This document shows, one piece after another, positions 23,351 through 35,340 of a DNA stretch of 64,000 bases (its first letter is position 1; every line of letters begins with the position of its first letter). The notes below the pieces were generated by a model that searched no databases, was not told where the DNA came from, and worked only from the letters and a program-made list of their open reading frames with translations. A program made the position numbers and the translations under genes. This DNA comes from Cryptomeria japonica. Its lineage: Eukaryota; Streptophyta; Pinopsida; Cupressales; Cupressaceae. The stretch spans positions 211,828,997-211,892,996 of the forward strand of contig NC_081406.1 of NCBI RefSeq assembly GCF_030272615.1. The letters are read 5' to 3'.

Positions 23351-23934
23351 CTGTTAGATTAATAGCAAGTTTCACTTTTCAGGGTTTTTCTTGTATTAAA
23401 TTTTGATTACACTAATGCTGACCCTGAATTGTCTTTTGTCTGCTTGGCATTTTCACAGCCTAACCAATTTCTTGCAGGATGCTTGTCAAAGAATTTATCA
23501 ATCAAACATATGCCTGTCAAAGAATAAAAACAATATGACTATTGATGCGTTATTTTTGCAAGTTGCCTAAAGAGAAATCAATCAAACATCATGTATTCTT
23601 TAATTTTTTTAGGCACCTAACTTGCTATCTGGTTAATGAACAAATCTGTCTTTTTTTGTTTTTAGAAAAATCTGAGAGGTAGGAGAGTATGCTCTTGTCT
23701 TTTTTTAGACAATCAGAAATCTAGACCCTTGAGGCATTTTCTTTGTTTGAGATTTGTACATCTTTAGCAGGCCTACCCTCCCGAGGGGTTCAAAAACTCT
23801 TAAATCCATTACGACTGGTGTGAGGGGAATGACCTAAGTGGGAATAGCTAAATGCCAAGTACTCCAACCCACTATAAAATAAACGTGATTTGATGAAAAT
23901 CAAGTCAACGTAAATGCTCGGGAATAGCTCTCCT

Positions 23935-23971
23935 CAATACCTTCGGGTATATTGAACCTTGGTTTTCAAGG
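23935..23971 (+). other. paired hairpins in element B leader
   Basis: A stem with an ATACC arm and a GGTAT arm encloses a TTCG tetraloop with a C-G closing pair (23937-23950). Three bases after a short extension comes a second perfect stem, CCTTG/CAAGG (23957-23971). A third stem, GAGAG/CTCTC, is near 24089-24106. A C(UUCG)G tetraloop is unusually stable in RNA, so a packaging or translation role is possible. Confidence 0.6.
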
Positions 23972-24479
23972 CTGGGAGACCTCTTAATTGAATTTATACC
24001 TTGATGCGCCAAACGAAGCCCTTACTAGATCCAATTAAAATTAGAAGCTACCTGATTCACCTCCAGAAGGTTGATAATCTTTTTGCAAGAGAGATAGTAA
24101 CTCTCCCAAGACACTTGCCATATCATGCTCCCATTAGCGTTTGGAGTCAGCTAATACGACATTGAGAATCCATTGCGTGAGACTCAACGACCATATTATG
24201 ATTAGCTATTGGGTGTGTACCTAAGTCAGAAAGCTAAGGTTTGCATGTTGTGATTGGAGTTACTATTTATACTGCGTGTTTTATGTTTTCATCCCTGAAA
24301 CTAAGACTGGAATACCAAAACTAGAGAAAACAAATCAAACAAATCAACAAATTAGTGATAAAACTCTATCTATGTCAAAGCTAGTCTATCTTGGTCAAAA
24401 ATCAGTCCACCTCAGAATTGGTCATACTCAGCAATCAAAAAAACAAACAAACTCAGAGTTCTTGTCTCTGTCTTGTTAA

Positions 24480-24775
24480 CAGTCATATGAGCCTGATCAT
24501 TTGTCGTCCTGCACCATATCCTGTGTCGTACGAGTATTCTAATTTGTCATCCAAGATAGATCCTCTATCGTACGAGACCCAACAGTCTATCATTTCAGTT
24601 GAATCCTATGTCGTATGAAACAAAATTGCACTGAATCTTTTGTCGTTCAGGATCTACCTGTTTGTCATACGGTACTAGGCAACAACTCATACAAAATAGA
24701 ACTGTGGTCGTCCTGAAGCTGTTATAGTGTCGTACAGTCTCAAAAATTTTGTCGTACGAGTCTTTGATTTTGCCA
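24480..24775 (+). repeat. GTCGTACGAG-type motif cluster, leader 3' part
   Basis: About a dozen copies in under 300 bp, nearly all in the TTTGTCGTACGAG direction. Examples are TGTGTCGTACGAGTATT, CTATCGTACGAGACC, TATGTCGTATGAAAC, GTGTCGTACAGTC and TTTTGTCGTACGAGTC. A second variant, TTTGTCGTTCAGGAT, alternates with them. Confidence 0.8.
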
Positions 24776-25092
24776 GTCCAAAATAGTCAAACCTATCTAA
24801 AAAAGTCTACAACAAACCTAAAATTGGTTATCATCCTCCGGAGCATAAACAACCTTGATAGTGTACCTCTGTCATTGCGTTGCATGATTTTGTTGATCAT
24901 CTCTCAACTAGTTCAAACAAACATCTTATCAAACCTAAGTTAACTTAGATAACATCTTACACAGGATAGATCATTCCTGAAACCATACCAAATCTTAGTT
25001 ACTTCTCTCAATCACTACGTTAAATGAACTACTAGCTACAATTTGATCTTGACTTCTGCAAAACATTTGGCTCTCAGTCTTGTCGGTTACAA

Positions 25093-26962
25093 ATGCCTGT
25101 TCAAACCAAAAATTCTCGTAGCAAAAGAGACAAAGAAAAAGAAACACCCTTTTTGTCAAAAGACAATCCATTATTTGTAGAAAACCCCTTTTACAATAAA
25201 CCATCCTCATCACAAATACCAGTTTACGATCTACCAATCTTTGGTCAGCCCCTATCTCCCACCATGTCTAGGGAAAGACAAGAAAGAGAAGCTAGTAAAC
25301 AAGACACTCTTGATGACTTTAGCAATCATACCACTAACAGTGATTCCTCATCGACTGAATATGAGCTTCCTAAACCTCCCAAAGCCGAAGTACATAGAAG
25401 TCAGAATGATAAAGAGTTTCAAAAAATGATGAAAATCATCATTTCTAGGGAAAAAGAAGACTATTTCCTAGAATTAGCAAAGCAAGGCGCCAAACTCCCT
25501 ACTAGTTATAATGTGGAGTCCCTCGTCGCTAAAGAGGAAGAAACACCATGGGGAAAAATAAGCAAACAAATGAAAACATTACAAACCGTGGTCACAAAAT
25601 TACAAAACAAAGATAAAACACCAAAACAATATTCTCTGGACACAATATGCCCATTCCCATTTGACAAAAATCTTTACATGCCTCCATTCCCTTCACGAGT
25701 TGAGATCCCAAAATATGACAAATATGATGGTACCTCAGATCCTCAAGATCATGTCAAAGAGTTTTGTGTCGCCTGTATGGAGTTCATGCACGATCAAACA
25801 TACCTCATGCACCTTTTCCCAAGGAGTTTAGGGGGTCAAGCAATGGAATGGTTCTCGAGTCTACCCAAAGGAATAAGAAACATTTGAATAACTAATCCAA
25901 CTATTTTTACAACAATACTCATACAAAATTTGACATTCAGTCACCATGATAGAACTTTGCAATACTAGACAAAAGATAGGAGAACCCTTTCTCACTTTTC
26001 TCCAATGATGGAGAAAGATATTCTCTAGATATTCGCAGACTAACCTAGATCTTGAGAAAATGGATATCTTTGTCAACAACCTATTCCATAAATTAAAGTA
26101 CAATGTCCAGATGCAAGTACACCCTTCATTCAACAAAATGGTAGATAACGCCCTTAGAATGGAAGATGTGCTTATAAAAAAGGGAGATATATCGCTTTGG
26201 AAAGAAACATTGCAAGGTTCTAGCTCTAAAAAAAAGAGCAAGTATAACAACAGAAATGTTGTTAGTGATGGAGTGGTAGATAATGTCCAAGCAAAAACAA
26301 AATCCACAATATCTGACTTGGCCAGTGGCATGCAAGCACTCAAGGCAGTTGAAACTACGACAGAAAATCCTCCAAAGAAAACAAGAGAATGGTTTAAAGA
26401 AAAGCCTTGGCTCTCAAAACCTAAGCATGATTTTACTCCTCTAGATGAATCATATGAATCCACTTTTAAAATCTTATTGGCAAATAATTTGATAACATTG
26501 CCAGACAATTCTAGACCATATGACCCAAAAATTAGACCCAAATGGTGGAGAGAAAACAAATACTGTGACTACCATCAGAACAAGGGACATAACATAAACA
26601 ACTTCATGAAACTCCGACATGAAATCCAAGATCTCATTGACCCAGGCAAGATTTTTGTTGGAAATCATGTGACTAATGCTGATCATAAGGCCTTGAAAGA
26701 TCCCTTACCGACTTATGAACAAGGAGATTCCTCAAAATCCAAGGGAGGAGCTAGAGTCAATTATACCTATAGTAACAATGATAATGTGATCAACATGATT
26801 GAATCTATTCAACTTGAATATTGCAATGTGATCATAGTCCAGGATCATCAAAGTCAAGCACAAATTGCTAATGCCATGACTCAGGCTCAAAGGAAGATTA
26901 CTCTCCCAGGAGCTAGTTCCTCAACTTTCGATCAAACAACATTAAATCTACCAAATAGATAA
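25093..26962 (+). pseudogene. gag: element B gag, broken
   Basis: The structural protein of the gypsy element. The N-terminal half (25093-25887) ends with the capsid block FPRSLGGQAMEWFSSLP. A frameshift near 25885 and two stops follow, and the reading continues in another frame to 26962 with DIFVNNLFHKLKYNVQ and VDNALRMEDVLIKKGD. The zinc-finger region reads YCDYHQNKGHNINNF, in which the expected second cysteine is Phe. In a working element Gag forms the particle. A and C lack any such gene, so a B-like gag is a candidate helper. Confidence 0.85.
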
Positions 26963-26974
26963 ACATATACAATC

Positions 26975-27819
26975 ATGGCCAAATCAAAACAACTATCTTC
27001 ATCGTCTTCTCTTGGTTATAGTATTGTTGAACAATTGAAGAGAACCAATGCTCAAATCTCCATTTTGGAACTGCTTAAGATCTCTTTTGCTCATAGAGAG
27101 GTCCTAGACAAGGCTTTGCTCACCACTAGTGTCCCTAAAGATTTAGACATAGATCGGTTTCAATCTATGGTGGGTCACCTGACCTCACCTCATTACCTCA
27201 CTTTCTCTGAAGAAGATGATAACTCACTAGGTCACCCACATAACCAGCCATTACACATTGAAGCCATGATCCATAAACACCGCATTAAATTTGTTTTGAT
27301 AGATGGAGGCATTGGGTTGAATATTTGTACCTACAATCTACTAACACAGCTGGGATTCTCTGAAAATGTTATTGACCCAACAAAGAAATAACAATCAAGG
27401 CTTATGATGAAGAAGAAAGAACCTTTAAGGGTTTGGTACTATTACCAATCAAAGTAGGACTTGTGGAAAGAGATGTCATTTTTCAAGTCCTGGATCTTCA
27501 TCTTTCATACAACATCTTACTGGGCAGGCCATGGATTCATGAAATGAAAGCAGTACCATCTACGTATCATCAATTCTTGAAATTTCCTTATAAGGGAGTT
27601 GAAGTCAGTATTCCTATTGATACAAGTTATACCTACAGTGCATTAACGCAGAGTGCTGATGCTTTCATTCCTCATAATAGAGCAGCCTCTATAGCTGAAA
27701 GTTCAGAATCTTTGTTGAAAGATTTACAAAATAAATTGGAAATCACAAACACTGGCATAGATGGCTACAAAATAGAGCCTATACTCTCACTAATGTCTCT
27801 TCCTCCATCACCAAGATAG
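26975..27819 (+). pseudogene. pol: element B protease, broken
   Basis: The aspartic protease region. SIVEQLKRTNAQISILELLK upstream corresponds to the DLIEQLKATPAKISLWDL segment of A and C. The active site reads VLIDGGIGLN, Gly where Ser is usual (A and C have DNGSG). A stop and frameshift occur at 27390. The frame from 27433 contains the LSYNILLGRPWIHEM signature of the protease C-terminus. Confidence 0.85.
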
Positions 27820-28892
27820 TCAAGAAAACCACCAAAGGTTATGAAGCCACAAACTTCAACTCCAAAAGTCATGTATGATGGTCTCTTTATACAATCCTCT
27901 ACTTCTCTTGCAGGTGAAATAGAAGAGGATGATGTTCTCAAATCACTTTTCAAAGAAGATAGTGCAAACAAAGAAATATGACATTGTGAGATTTCCCCGA
28001 CACAATATGGTCTAGGCTATAAGATGCTTCAATGCATGGGATATTCAAGTACTGGCCCTCTAGGCAAACATCAAAAATGTATTGTTGAACCTATTCAGTT
28101 ACAAACTAAGTTTGCCAATGATAAAGATGGACTGGATATGATCCAAGAAAGATATCAGATCAGAAGCACACGTCCCACCATCAGCGTAAGTGGAAGAAAA
28201 AGGTACTACCTTTAACAAAACAAGAAATTAATACTCAACAAACTTAGGAAGAGTGTGACGATGAACAAAAAGAATTGTTCACCTAGAGAGAGGAAACAGA
28301 TGGTAATCAAGTTCCAGTTATATCAGCTATAATACCATAGGAAGTAGAAGTCCTAGAGGATATGAGAGATGAAGTATACAGAATAAGAGAATTGTTTGCA
28401 CCGTTGAACATTCCGGTCACATATACTGGCAGACAACAAATAGATGATTCAGAAACTGATTCAAATGAGTATGAATGGGGTCCTGACCATCTCTCATATA
28501 CATTTACTATAGAAACCTCTAAAGAATCTAGTGATATCACAAAGGATGCTCAAGAGTTGATATGCCTAAGAATGAAAAGGGAAATGGAAGAGATCAGACT
28601 AAAAAGATGAGAAGACTATGAACAACAGTTGGAGGAAGAAAGGACACAAGCAATTTCTTCACCTACTAACTCTCTCTCTAATGAGATAGGACAAATCAGG
28701 TACAAAACTAAAAAAGAAGAATTAGAAGCTACAGAAATAGAACCAATCATCAGTCCAGAGGAAGCTGAATGGAATAGATGATAGGGATTAATAGATCCAT
28801 CAAGGTTATGTCCACAAGTGTGTCAAATACAAGCAATCAATGAACCAAATCACGAAGGAACTTGCAGCATCAAAGATGTGGGTGTTGATACT
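27820..28892 (+). pseudogene. pol: element B linker with G-patch-like segment, up to element C
   Basis: The region between protease and RT. YGLGYKMLQCMGYSSTGPLG followed by a KCIVEP segment (about 28010-28110) is the counterpart of the G-patch-like segment of A and C. It is followed by charged linker (MKREMEEIRLKR and EELEATEIEP). Several stops break it. Element C entered at 28893, after a GVDT segment, and ATACT at 28888-28892 is its left target duplication. Confidence 0.7.
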
Positions 28893-30539
28893 TGTGTGGG
28901 AGAAAAAAAGCGAGACTAGGTTATCATGCCCTAATCCTACCTTTTGACACACATTACGGAATACGAAAGAGCCTAGAGGTATCACACAATTGGTTACTTC
29001 TTTTTGTGAAAGAGAGAGCCATGGGCTACCTATTAGGATTTCTATTCCTTTGTTGTATTTGAAAGGTAAGATTATGCAAGTTCAATTCCTAACCCTAAAA
29101 TGCAAGTATGAGCTAACAACAAGATTGCAGAATTGAACTTAAACAATGGAAAGCTATAAACACAAGGATAAAAAAAGAATGCAGATGTGTACCCGGAGTC
29201 AAAATTTGACTGAAAATGTTCGGGACGGGGGCGCGAGCGCCACTGTCCTAATTCTATCCCGGAACTGCACCCGAAACTGCTGTTTTGCACTCTGGGAAAC
29301 TGTCTGAAATGTTGTCTGTTAGGAGGACCAGGGCGCCCAGTGCCTCTGTCCCAGGGAACAGGGCACCCAGTGCCCCTGTCCCAGTAGGACCAGGGCACCC
29401 CATGCCCCTGTCCTGGTATTCTGCTCTGCAATTTGGTTGGGGGTGCTATCTCGACCTGCTTTTTCTAGATCTGCAACCTGCGGCGTCATCCGAGTCTCGA
29501 AACCTGCACTTGTATCTGAAAAAGGTGTTTGGGCAGCTACATAGGGTTTTTCCTTAGTCAAACCCCCGCTTCGGTGATTTCCACCTCCACGAATAGCCAA
29601 GTTGTATTGTAAAAGTAATGTGTGTGCAGACCTTGTGTGTGTGCAAGTTCTAAAATGCAAGTAAGCAAACTAGAGCAACCTAGAAAGTAAACCCTAATTG
29701 CTTGTCAATGATAATGTAAATGCTCTAAATCAAGATGCAAAGTGATCTAAAGCATGGATAAATGATATATTAAAGCTTATGCAAAGACATGAAAACAACA
29801 TGAAATCATACCCAACCCCCAAGGGAGGGGTACAAGCCAATCTTCAGTCGGTAATCTCCTATTGTTCTTCAATGTCTTCCAAGCCCTAAATGAATGAATG
29901 GATTTGATAAATGCTTGATAGAGGGATGTTGAAAGTTATTGAAGTCTTCAAAGATCTACTCTTTCGCTGCATATAAGGTTCCTGAAAACAAAATTCTGAT
30001 CCCCTCAAATGAAGAAAGAGAGCTCTTATGTATGAAACCCTAGGTTGCAATTTCATCTTTTGGCCGACCTAGAGATTGAATATCCCGCCAATTTCTTGGG
30101 GTTAAGCTTTCTTTTATGATTGGATCGTGCTCCTAAAATTTCGAGGAAAATGTCCGGGACCGTGTGCACTCCGGGCGCCACGATCCTGACAACTTTTCAC
30201 CAAATTTTTAGGGCCGTCAGATATGATGATTTTAGAGAGAATCCCGAAGTTACAGTTGATTTCGAGATGTTTTGACCCCCGAAATCAAGCCCCCAAGTTC
30301 AAAATAGGACTTAATTAGGGTTTTTGATTAGATGATGTATGAAAAGGGGCACACTTTAATGAAAGGGCCCGACTTTATGATGTGAAGGATGATGAAATAG
30401 GACCTTAGACCTAATTAATTTGATTAATTAAGTACTAAAGGGGAAATGCAATGCAAAATGCAAACCGCGCCAAGGCGGGTGCTAAACTAGGTGTGAAATT
30501 GTACTACTTTAGCAAGTGCGTACAATTTACAATGCTACA
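28893..30539 (-). repeat. element C 3' LTR (1,647 bp)
   Basis: Starts TGTGTGGGAG and ends AATGCTACA on the + strand, with a polypurine tract next to it at 30540-30554. It is clearly homologous to the A LTRs but closer to 38296-39908. The GC-rich CAGGGCGCC motif cluster is at 29225-29410. Confidence 0.93.
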
Positions 30540-30554
30540 TTTAGCCCCCACCTT
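30540..30554 (-). other. element C polypurine tract
   Basis: On the - strand this reads AAGGTGGGGGCTAAA immediately before the 3' LTR, one base different from the tract of element A. Confidence 0.85.
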
Positions 30555-31120
30555 AGCGGTCATATGAGTACTACGTGCATATGCAAGCTAAAGTACAAAA
30601 AGTAAACATCATTTGAAAAAGGATATATCCATAAGTTCGTCGAACGAAGCCCCCAGCGGTATCTGCAGTACATAGTTAGGAACTGCACCCTACAAAACAC
30701 ACATTAGATCACAAAATAACCTAATTCTTACTAAGGAAGGTGATGAAATTTGTGAGTAGCTATATGCCCCCCCTGTTTCGACTTGCTTATTAGGGAGGTG
30801 AAACAGGGTAGCATGTTTACCTACGACAAATTGTGTAAGAGAGTATTGATGAGGGGTGTTCACTAAAAAGGCTTCATCAGAGCACCTTTTGGAACATCCT
30901 GAGAGTAGGGGAATGAAAATATGATTCCTACACAACAAACGGTTCAAAAATCGCATCTCCCAAACTCAAGTTATGATGAAATGAGTGATAGAGGAAAATT
31001 AGGGTTTTGAAAGTAAATGTAAAAGAATTAAAGTATATACCTTTGAAAGTGACATTTGCATTTGTCACTTTGTTGATTCTGAGTATTGTCTATTGCAGTG
31101 GAGCCCACATAGCCATCATC
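30555..31120 (+). promoter_or_regulatory. conserved region upstream of element C PMD gene
   Basis: Conserved with 10997-11562 of element A over its whole length, including the GTTCGTCGAAC inverted repeat. It has no coding potential. It is a candidate promoter region for the antisense gene; the evidence is position and conservation only. Confidence 0.4.
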
Positions 31121-31201
31121 ATGCCTTCATGATGATCGGAGTGGCCCACGAGGATTGAGATCCTGCGACAAGCCATGATCGATGACGAGCCACTGGACGA
31201 G
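31121..31201 (+). pseudogene. element C PMD gene, exon 1
   Basis: ATG at 31121 and 27 codons to a DDEPLDE end at the GAG|GTGAGT donor. Codons 4 and 5 are both TGA; codon 5 TGA is shared with element A. An internal ATG (codon 19, MIDDEPLDE) could serve instead. The exon has the same length and phase as in A. Confidence 0.65.
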
Positions 31202-31509
31202 GTGAGTTGACTGAATGTTGACTTTCTGTGATCGTTTGTGGGCCCTAGAATCTGATCGTGGGTCCCACACAGGGCACCATGGTCCCTTCAGGGTGCCATG
31301 GTCCCTATGGGGCACCATGGTCCCCTCAGGGCACCATGGTCCCTGACAGGGTGCCATGGTCCCTTCAGGGTGCCGTGGTCCCTGACAGGGCGCCATGGTC
31401 CCAATCAGGACTTGCTGAGAGATACCAGGGTTAGCATACGATGTTCGATAGTTTGCATGAATGATTTTGATGATTGAGTACTGATTACAGTTATGTTTTT
31501 GTGTTGTAG
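31202..31509 (+). other. element C PMD intron 1 (308 bp)
   Basis: GTGAGT donor and TTTTGTGTTGTAG acceptor, phase 0. It is longer than in element A mainly because the internal 16-bp repeat array has expanded from three to seven copies. Confidence 0.8.
31271..31402. repeat. seven AGGGYRCCATGGTCCC repeats in PMD intron 1
   Basis: Seven near-identical 16-bp words spaced about 19-20 bp apart. Changes between them are mostly C/T in the GGGYGCC part; one copy has CGTGG in place of CATGG. Antisense translation of this array yields an apparent proline/glycine-rich ORF that is not a gene. Confidence 0.92.
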
Positions 31510-33151
31510 GATCTCCCATATATGAGAGAGCATACAGTGGGGCAGATTCTTCACAGTTTGCGAGATCAGATTCCCCGACTTACTTAGGCAGAGAGAGACA
31601 CATTGTCGATTGTAGGTTTCTGGTCTATGATTCTTATGCTGGCCATTCGATTTCATCCCGTGATGCTGATGGCACTCATGGAGCGATGGGATCCTGACAC
31701 ATGCACATTCCAGCTTCCAGTAGGGGAGATGACAGTGACACTTGAGGATGTGTACCGCATTCTTCGCCTACCGATCAGAGGAGCTACCATGGCATATGCA
31801 ACCGATCGGTCAGTAGAGGATCATCAGAGGGAGAAAAGATATTGCATAAGGAGAGTCATGCCGAGTGAGATGAGAGGTCGTATCATGGTCAGCTGGCTCT
31901 TACATCCTACAGGAGAGGTGCCCCTTATGAGATGTCTTATGATAGCCATCATTGCACTAGCCATCTGCCCTAATGGGCGAGGTACACACATGCATGGGGG
32001 TCTCACATGGTGCATCAGGGCTATGGAGAGACACAGGAGAGTATATGCCTGGGGTTGGAGTATGCTTGCACATCTCTATCACGACCTCGAGGAGTATGTT
32101 TTCGGACAGGGTTGCAGTTTGATGACATGCACACTTCTGCAGGTGTGGATATTTGAGCACTTTACATGCACCAGGCCTGTCGGCTATCCGATGAGTGCGG
32201 CTAGCGAGCGACCTAGGGTATTTGCTTATCCACTTACTAGCGAGTGGAGATTTGGAGATCTATTGTATTGGAGAGTGACATTTGACAGATTGACAGGTGA
32301 GGTGACTGTGTGGAGACCATATCTGCGGATGCACAGATGGGATGGGATGGAGAGACAGTTAGCATGCTTACAGAGGAACCACCTACTGAGAGGGCGATAT
32401 CCACACATCATAGTCCCATTCTACTTTGACCGAGTATGGAGGCAGTTTGGGCTAGAGCAGTGTGTTCCAGCCGATGTGCCCATCTACACTCGACACTCAC
32501 GAGTCCTTCCCAGACCCAGAGCAGTAGCAAGACCTATGATAGATGATATCGAGATCACAGATATAGAGGGGTCCAACCAGGATGTGGTCACTGATTATGC
32601 TGCAGATCCCGGGGCACGGCGCAGGTATCTCTCATGGTTTATGAGATCATACCCAGGGCCTATCTTTCCACCGGATCATCCGACAGGCCATCCGGGCCCA
32701 TGGAGACATGGAGACCAAGATGAGGATTAGGGATCCAGGTCGGAGGAGGGAGAGGGTCATGAGGAGGTAGGAGATCCTGATCCACCCATAGAGGATCAGC
32801 CTATTTCCAAGGAGAAGGAGGATGATGACACAGATATAGATGAGGAGAACGAGGATGCAGGTGAGGATGCGGACGAGGATGAGGATGATGATGAGGATAG
32901 AGATGATGATGAGGATAGAGATGATGAGGAGGGGTCAGATGCCGCTCCCCACCATTCAGGAGATGATACTATAGCCCTGGATCCTCCTCTTATTCCCCAA
33001 AAGGGGGAACATGAGGCGATACGGAGACCTGTTTCTAGTACGGGCCAGCCTACACCCATTGTGCACAGATTGTTCGAGCGTGGGGAGCCTAGTAGTTCCC
33101 AGTCACAGATGCTACCATATCACGATCCCTACTGGCATGAGGGAGATCCAG
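31510..33151 (+). pseudogene. element C PMD gene, exon 2 (best-preserved plant mobile domain)
   Basis: After a TAG at 31585 the frame is open for 380 codons to a TAG at 32728, the longest undamaged PMD in the window. Key blocks are FQLPVGEMTVTLEDVYRIL, LPIRGATMAYATDRS, MLAHLYHDLEEYVFGQG, VWIFEHFTCTRPVGYPMS and RMHRWDGMERQLACLQRN. The TAG after GDQDED is shared with A. The same frame then continues through a Glu/Asp-rich acidic tail and SSSQSQMLPYHDPYW to the intron 2 donor. The protein family is nuclear in plants (MAIN/MAIL). It is encoded opposite to pol, and its frame outlived pol in this copy. Confidence 0.88.
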
Positions 33152-33231
33152 GTATAGTAGGTTTAAACTGATTGATTGATGTTTTGATGATATAAAATGG
33201 TACTAATACATGATCTGTTCTACTGCTATAG
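33152..33231 (+). other. element C PMD intron 2 (80 bp)
   Basis: A GTATAG donor, a TACTAATACA branch-point-like sequence and a CTGCTATAG acceptor. It has exactly the same length and phase as in element A. Confidence 0.85.
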
Positions 33232-33632
33232 CTAATGTGCAGGAGTGGCATTCTCTGATCCAGCAAGCAGTGACAGATATCTCCACGACGACGAAGATCC
33301 CTAGTTCCTCACAGGTTGCTTATAGACCTCAAGGGAACGCGGGTCAGCATGATGATTTGTTTTCTCCATTCCGAGTACAGGTAGAGATATGGAGGGAGAG
33401 AGAGTGAGCTCTATCAGAGGACCTTCAGCGAGCACAGCGTGATCTAGCAGCAGCTCAGGCCGAGGCTACCTTGTATCACGTGATCCTTATGGATAGGGAT
33501 CGTAGGAGTTCCTCTCGGAGCCATTCACGATCTATATCACCGTATACCCCTATGGGTCCACCTGCACGGCCAGATCAGGAGGGAGCTTCTAGTCGTCACT
33601 CTCCAGCCACCAGCCCTAGGGATAGGAGATGA
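33232..33632 (+). pseudogene. element C PMD gene, exon 3
   Basis: A charged C-terminus with EWHSLIQQAV and RVQVEIWRERE. It is interrupted by TGA at 33405 (CGA in A), then open to TGA at 33630 through an Arg/Ser/Pro-rich end. It is homologous to 13592-13992. Confidence 0.75.
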
Positions 33633-33693
33633 TCTTATGATGTAGGGTAGGTCACATTTTGGATGTGTAGTGACCTATCTTTGTATATTGATC

Positions 33694-33725
<32 letters not shown>

Positions 33726-34253
33726 CATGCTTCTTTGTCTCAAACGTGTTATCTTTAATGTCTAAAAACAATGTGTATTTTGATTAAAGTTAATACATTT
33801 GGTAGATGTACATGTATGTTCTGAATTTAATTTCCATGTGATTGATTTCTCAATGCTCCATGATTAAATTGATACATGTGTGACTTAATTAAAATATTTA
33901 ATCAAGTACTACATTGATGATAGGGAAGAAAAATATGTGTTAAGCCTGTGAATCATATAACTAATGTGATTTAATTTGGATCTAAACACAACATGACACG
34001 ATTCAACTTAACACATAAAGATATTGTATAATATGCCAACATAATGAAAAATGTAAATCTTTTCCAATTTACATAAAATGAATTCAAGACAAACCATAAA
34101 GTAAAGAAATGCGCTTGTCAGGAACGAAGCAATATAGATTAAACAAAACATCATTTAATTCCATTTGCTCTAACAAAGATATGCTAACATATTATCCAAT
34201 TTTGAAGAAGTGAGAAAGGAAGTAGATAAATGATAAGGAATGAGGAATTAAGC
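33633..34253. other. element C spacer between PMD and pol 3' ends
   Basis: AT-rich DNA between convergent genes, homologous to 13993-14592. It contains a compound (CA)n(TA)n microsatellite at about 33694-33725, longer than in A. No ORF was seen. Confidence 0.6.
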
Positions 34254-35340
34254 TTAGTATCTATGCAAGTGCATAGCATTTATAGGGTCTTTAAGAGACG
34301 TACCATCTACACCCGCTATTTTGTAAGCACCTGATCTATAATCTTCAATAACAATATATAGTCCAAGCCAATTAGGACTAAATTTTCCCTTTTCTTCAGG
34401 TAAGGCATTCACATTGTGCTAATTCTCATAGAGCACTAAGTCACCCACTGAGAGGGAACGTTGAATAACCTTATCATTGTAGCTTCGTTGTAGAGTTTTG
34501 TGATACGCTTGAATATGCTCAAGAGTGTTTATACGTTGTTCATCAAGCATCTCAAGCTGTTGAAGTCTTTGTTCTCTATAAGTGTCATCATCTACTATAC
34601 CTCTGAGAGAAACTCTGAGTGATGGAATCTCTAATTCTAAAGGCATAATAGCATCAGCACCATAAATAAGATTATAAGGTGTAGTTCTGGTAGCAATTCG
34701 TACGCTCGTTCGGTAGGCCCAAAGAGCATAGATTAGCTGAGTACTCCAATCCTTACCATGCTTATTCATATTTTTATGAAGAATTTGTTCAATTATCTTA
34801 TTGGATGATTCGGCTTGACCATTTGATTGAGGATAGTATGGTGTAGAAAATCGATGTTTTATATGATACTTCTCAAGGAATTTCTTCACATCCTTGTTCT
34901 TAAATGATGTCCCATTATCAAAGATTATAGTGGAAGGTATCCCGAATCAAGAAATAATGTTTTCTAGAAGGAATCGACAAATCACATCAGCAGTAGTAGA
35001 GCGAAGGGGAACAGCTTCTACCCACTTTGTAAAGTAATCTGTTGTGGTTATAATGAAAGTATGTCCTTGAGATGAAGGAGGGGAGATTTTATCAATAAGA
35101 TCCAGCCCCCATGCAGAGAAAGGCCAAGAAGCTACATGAGAACGAAGTTCTTGGGCAGGAGCATGAATCAAATTGTTGTGTTGTTGACATTGATGACATT
35201 TCTTAACAAATGAAAAAGAATCCTGCTGCATAGTTTGCCAATAATATCCCATGTGAAGCAATCTTTGAACCAAGGATTTGCCTCCAAAATTCCCCCCACA
35301 GGCACCTGAATGGGCGTCTTCAAGGGCAATAGGGATTTCT
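34254..35340 (-). pseudogene. pol: element C integrase, broken
   Basis: The integrase, with zinc-finger cysteines in CHQCQQH and the core residues WGLDLIDKI (D), FDNGTSF (D) and GQAESSNK (E). It is cut by a TGA near 34945 and a stop near 34417. Its N-terminal part is fused to RT by a 1.67-kb deletion, and the fusion is out of frame: the long upstream ORF runs past the junction in a wrong frame to 35168. Confidence 0.85.

Larger units (their letters stand above)
23023..25092 (+). other. element B 5' leader with primer-site region
   Basis: A 2-kb untranslated leader between LTR and gag. The likely primer site is the CCGGCACCCACCGTGGGG region right after the LTR end; I did not assign the tRNA. 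The leader holds two clusters of a GTCGTACGA-type motif (23098-23350 and 24480-24775). Between them lie compact hairpins at 23935-23971 and 24088-24107. No protein-coding segment is convincing. Confidence 0.7.

Noticed and set aside
24276..24618. Two short open frames in the element B leader
   Set aside because: They overlap the motif cluster, have no homology I recognise and are followed by stops before gag.
31271..31402. Regularly spaced repeats as a CRISPR-like array
   Set aside because: The spacers are only 3-4 bp, the host is a plant, and the array lies in an intron.
31127..31519. 130-codon open frame on the - strand, rich in Pro, Gly and Cys
   Set aside because: It is the antisense reading of the seven 16-bp repeats in PMD intron 1; the repeat length keeps the frame open by chance.
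32796..33059. Poly-serine open frame on the - strand
   Set aside because: Antisense of the Glu/Asp-rich tail of the PMD exon; GAG and GAT runs read as Ser on the other strand.
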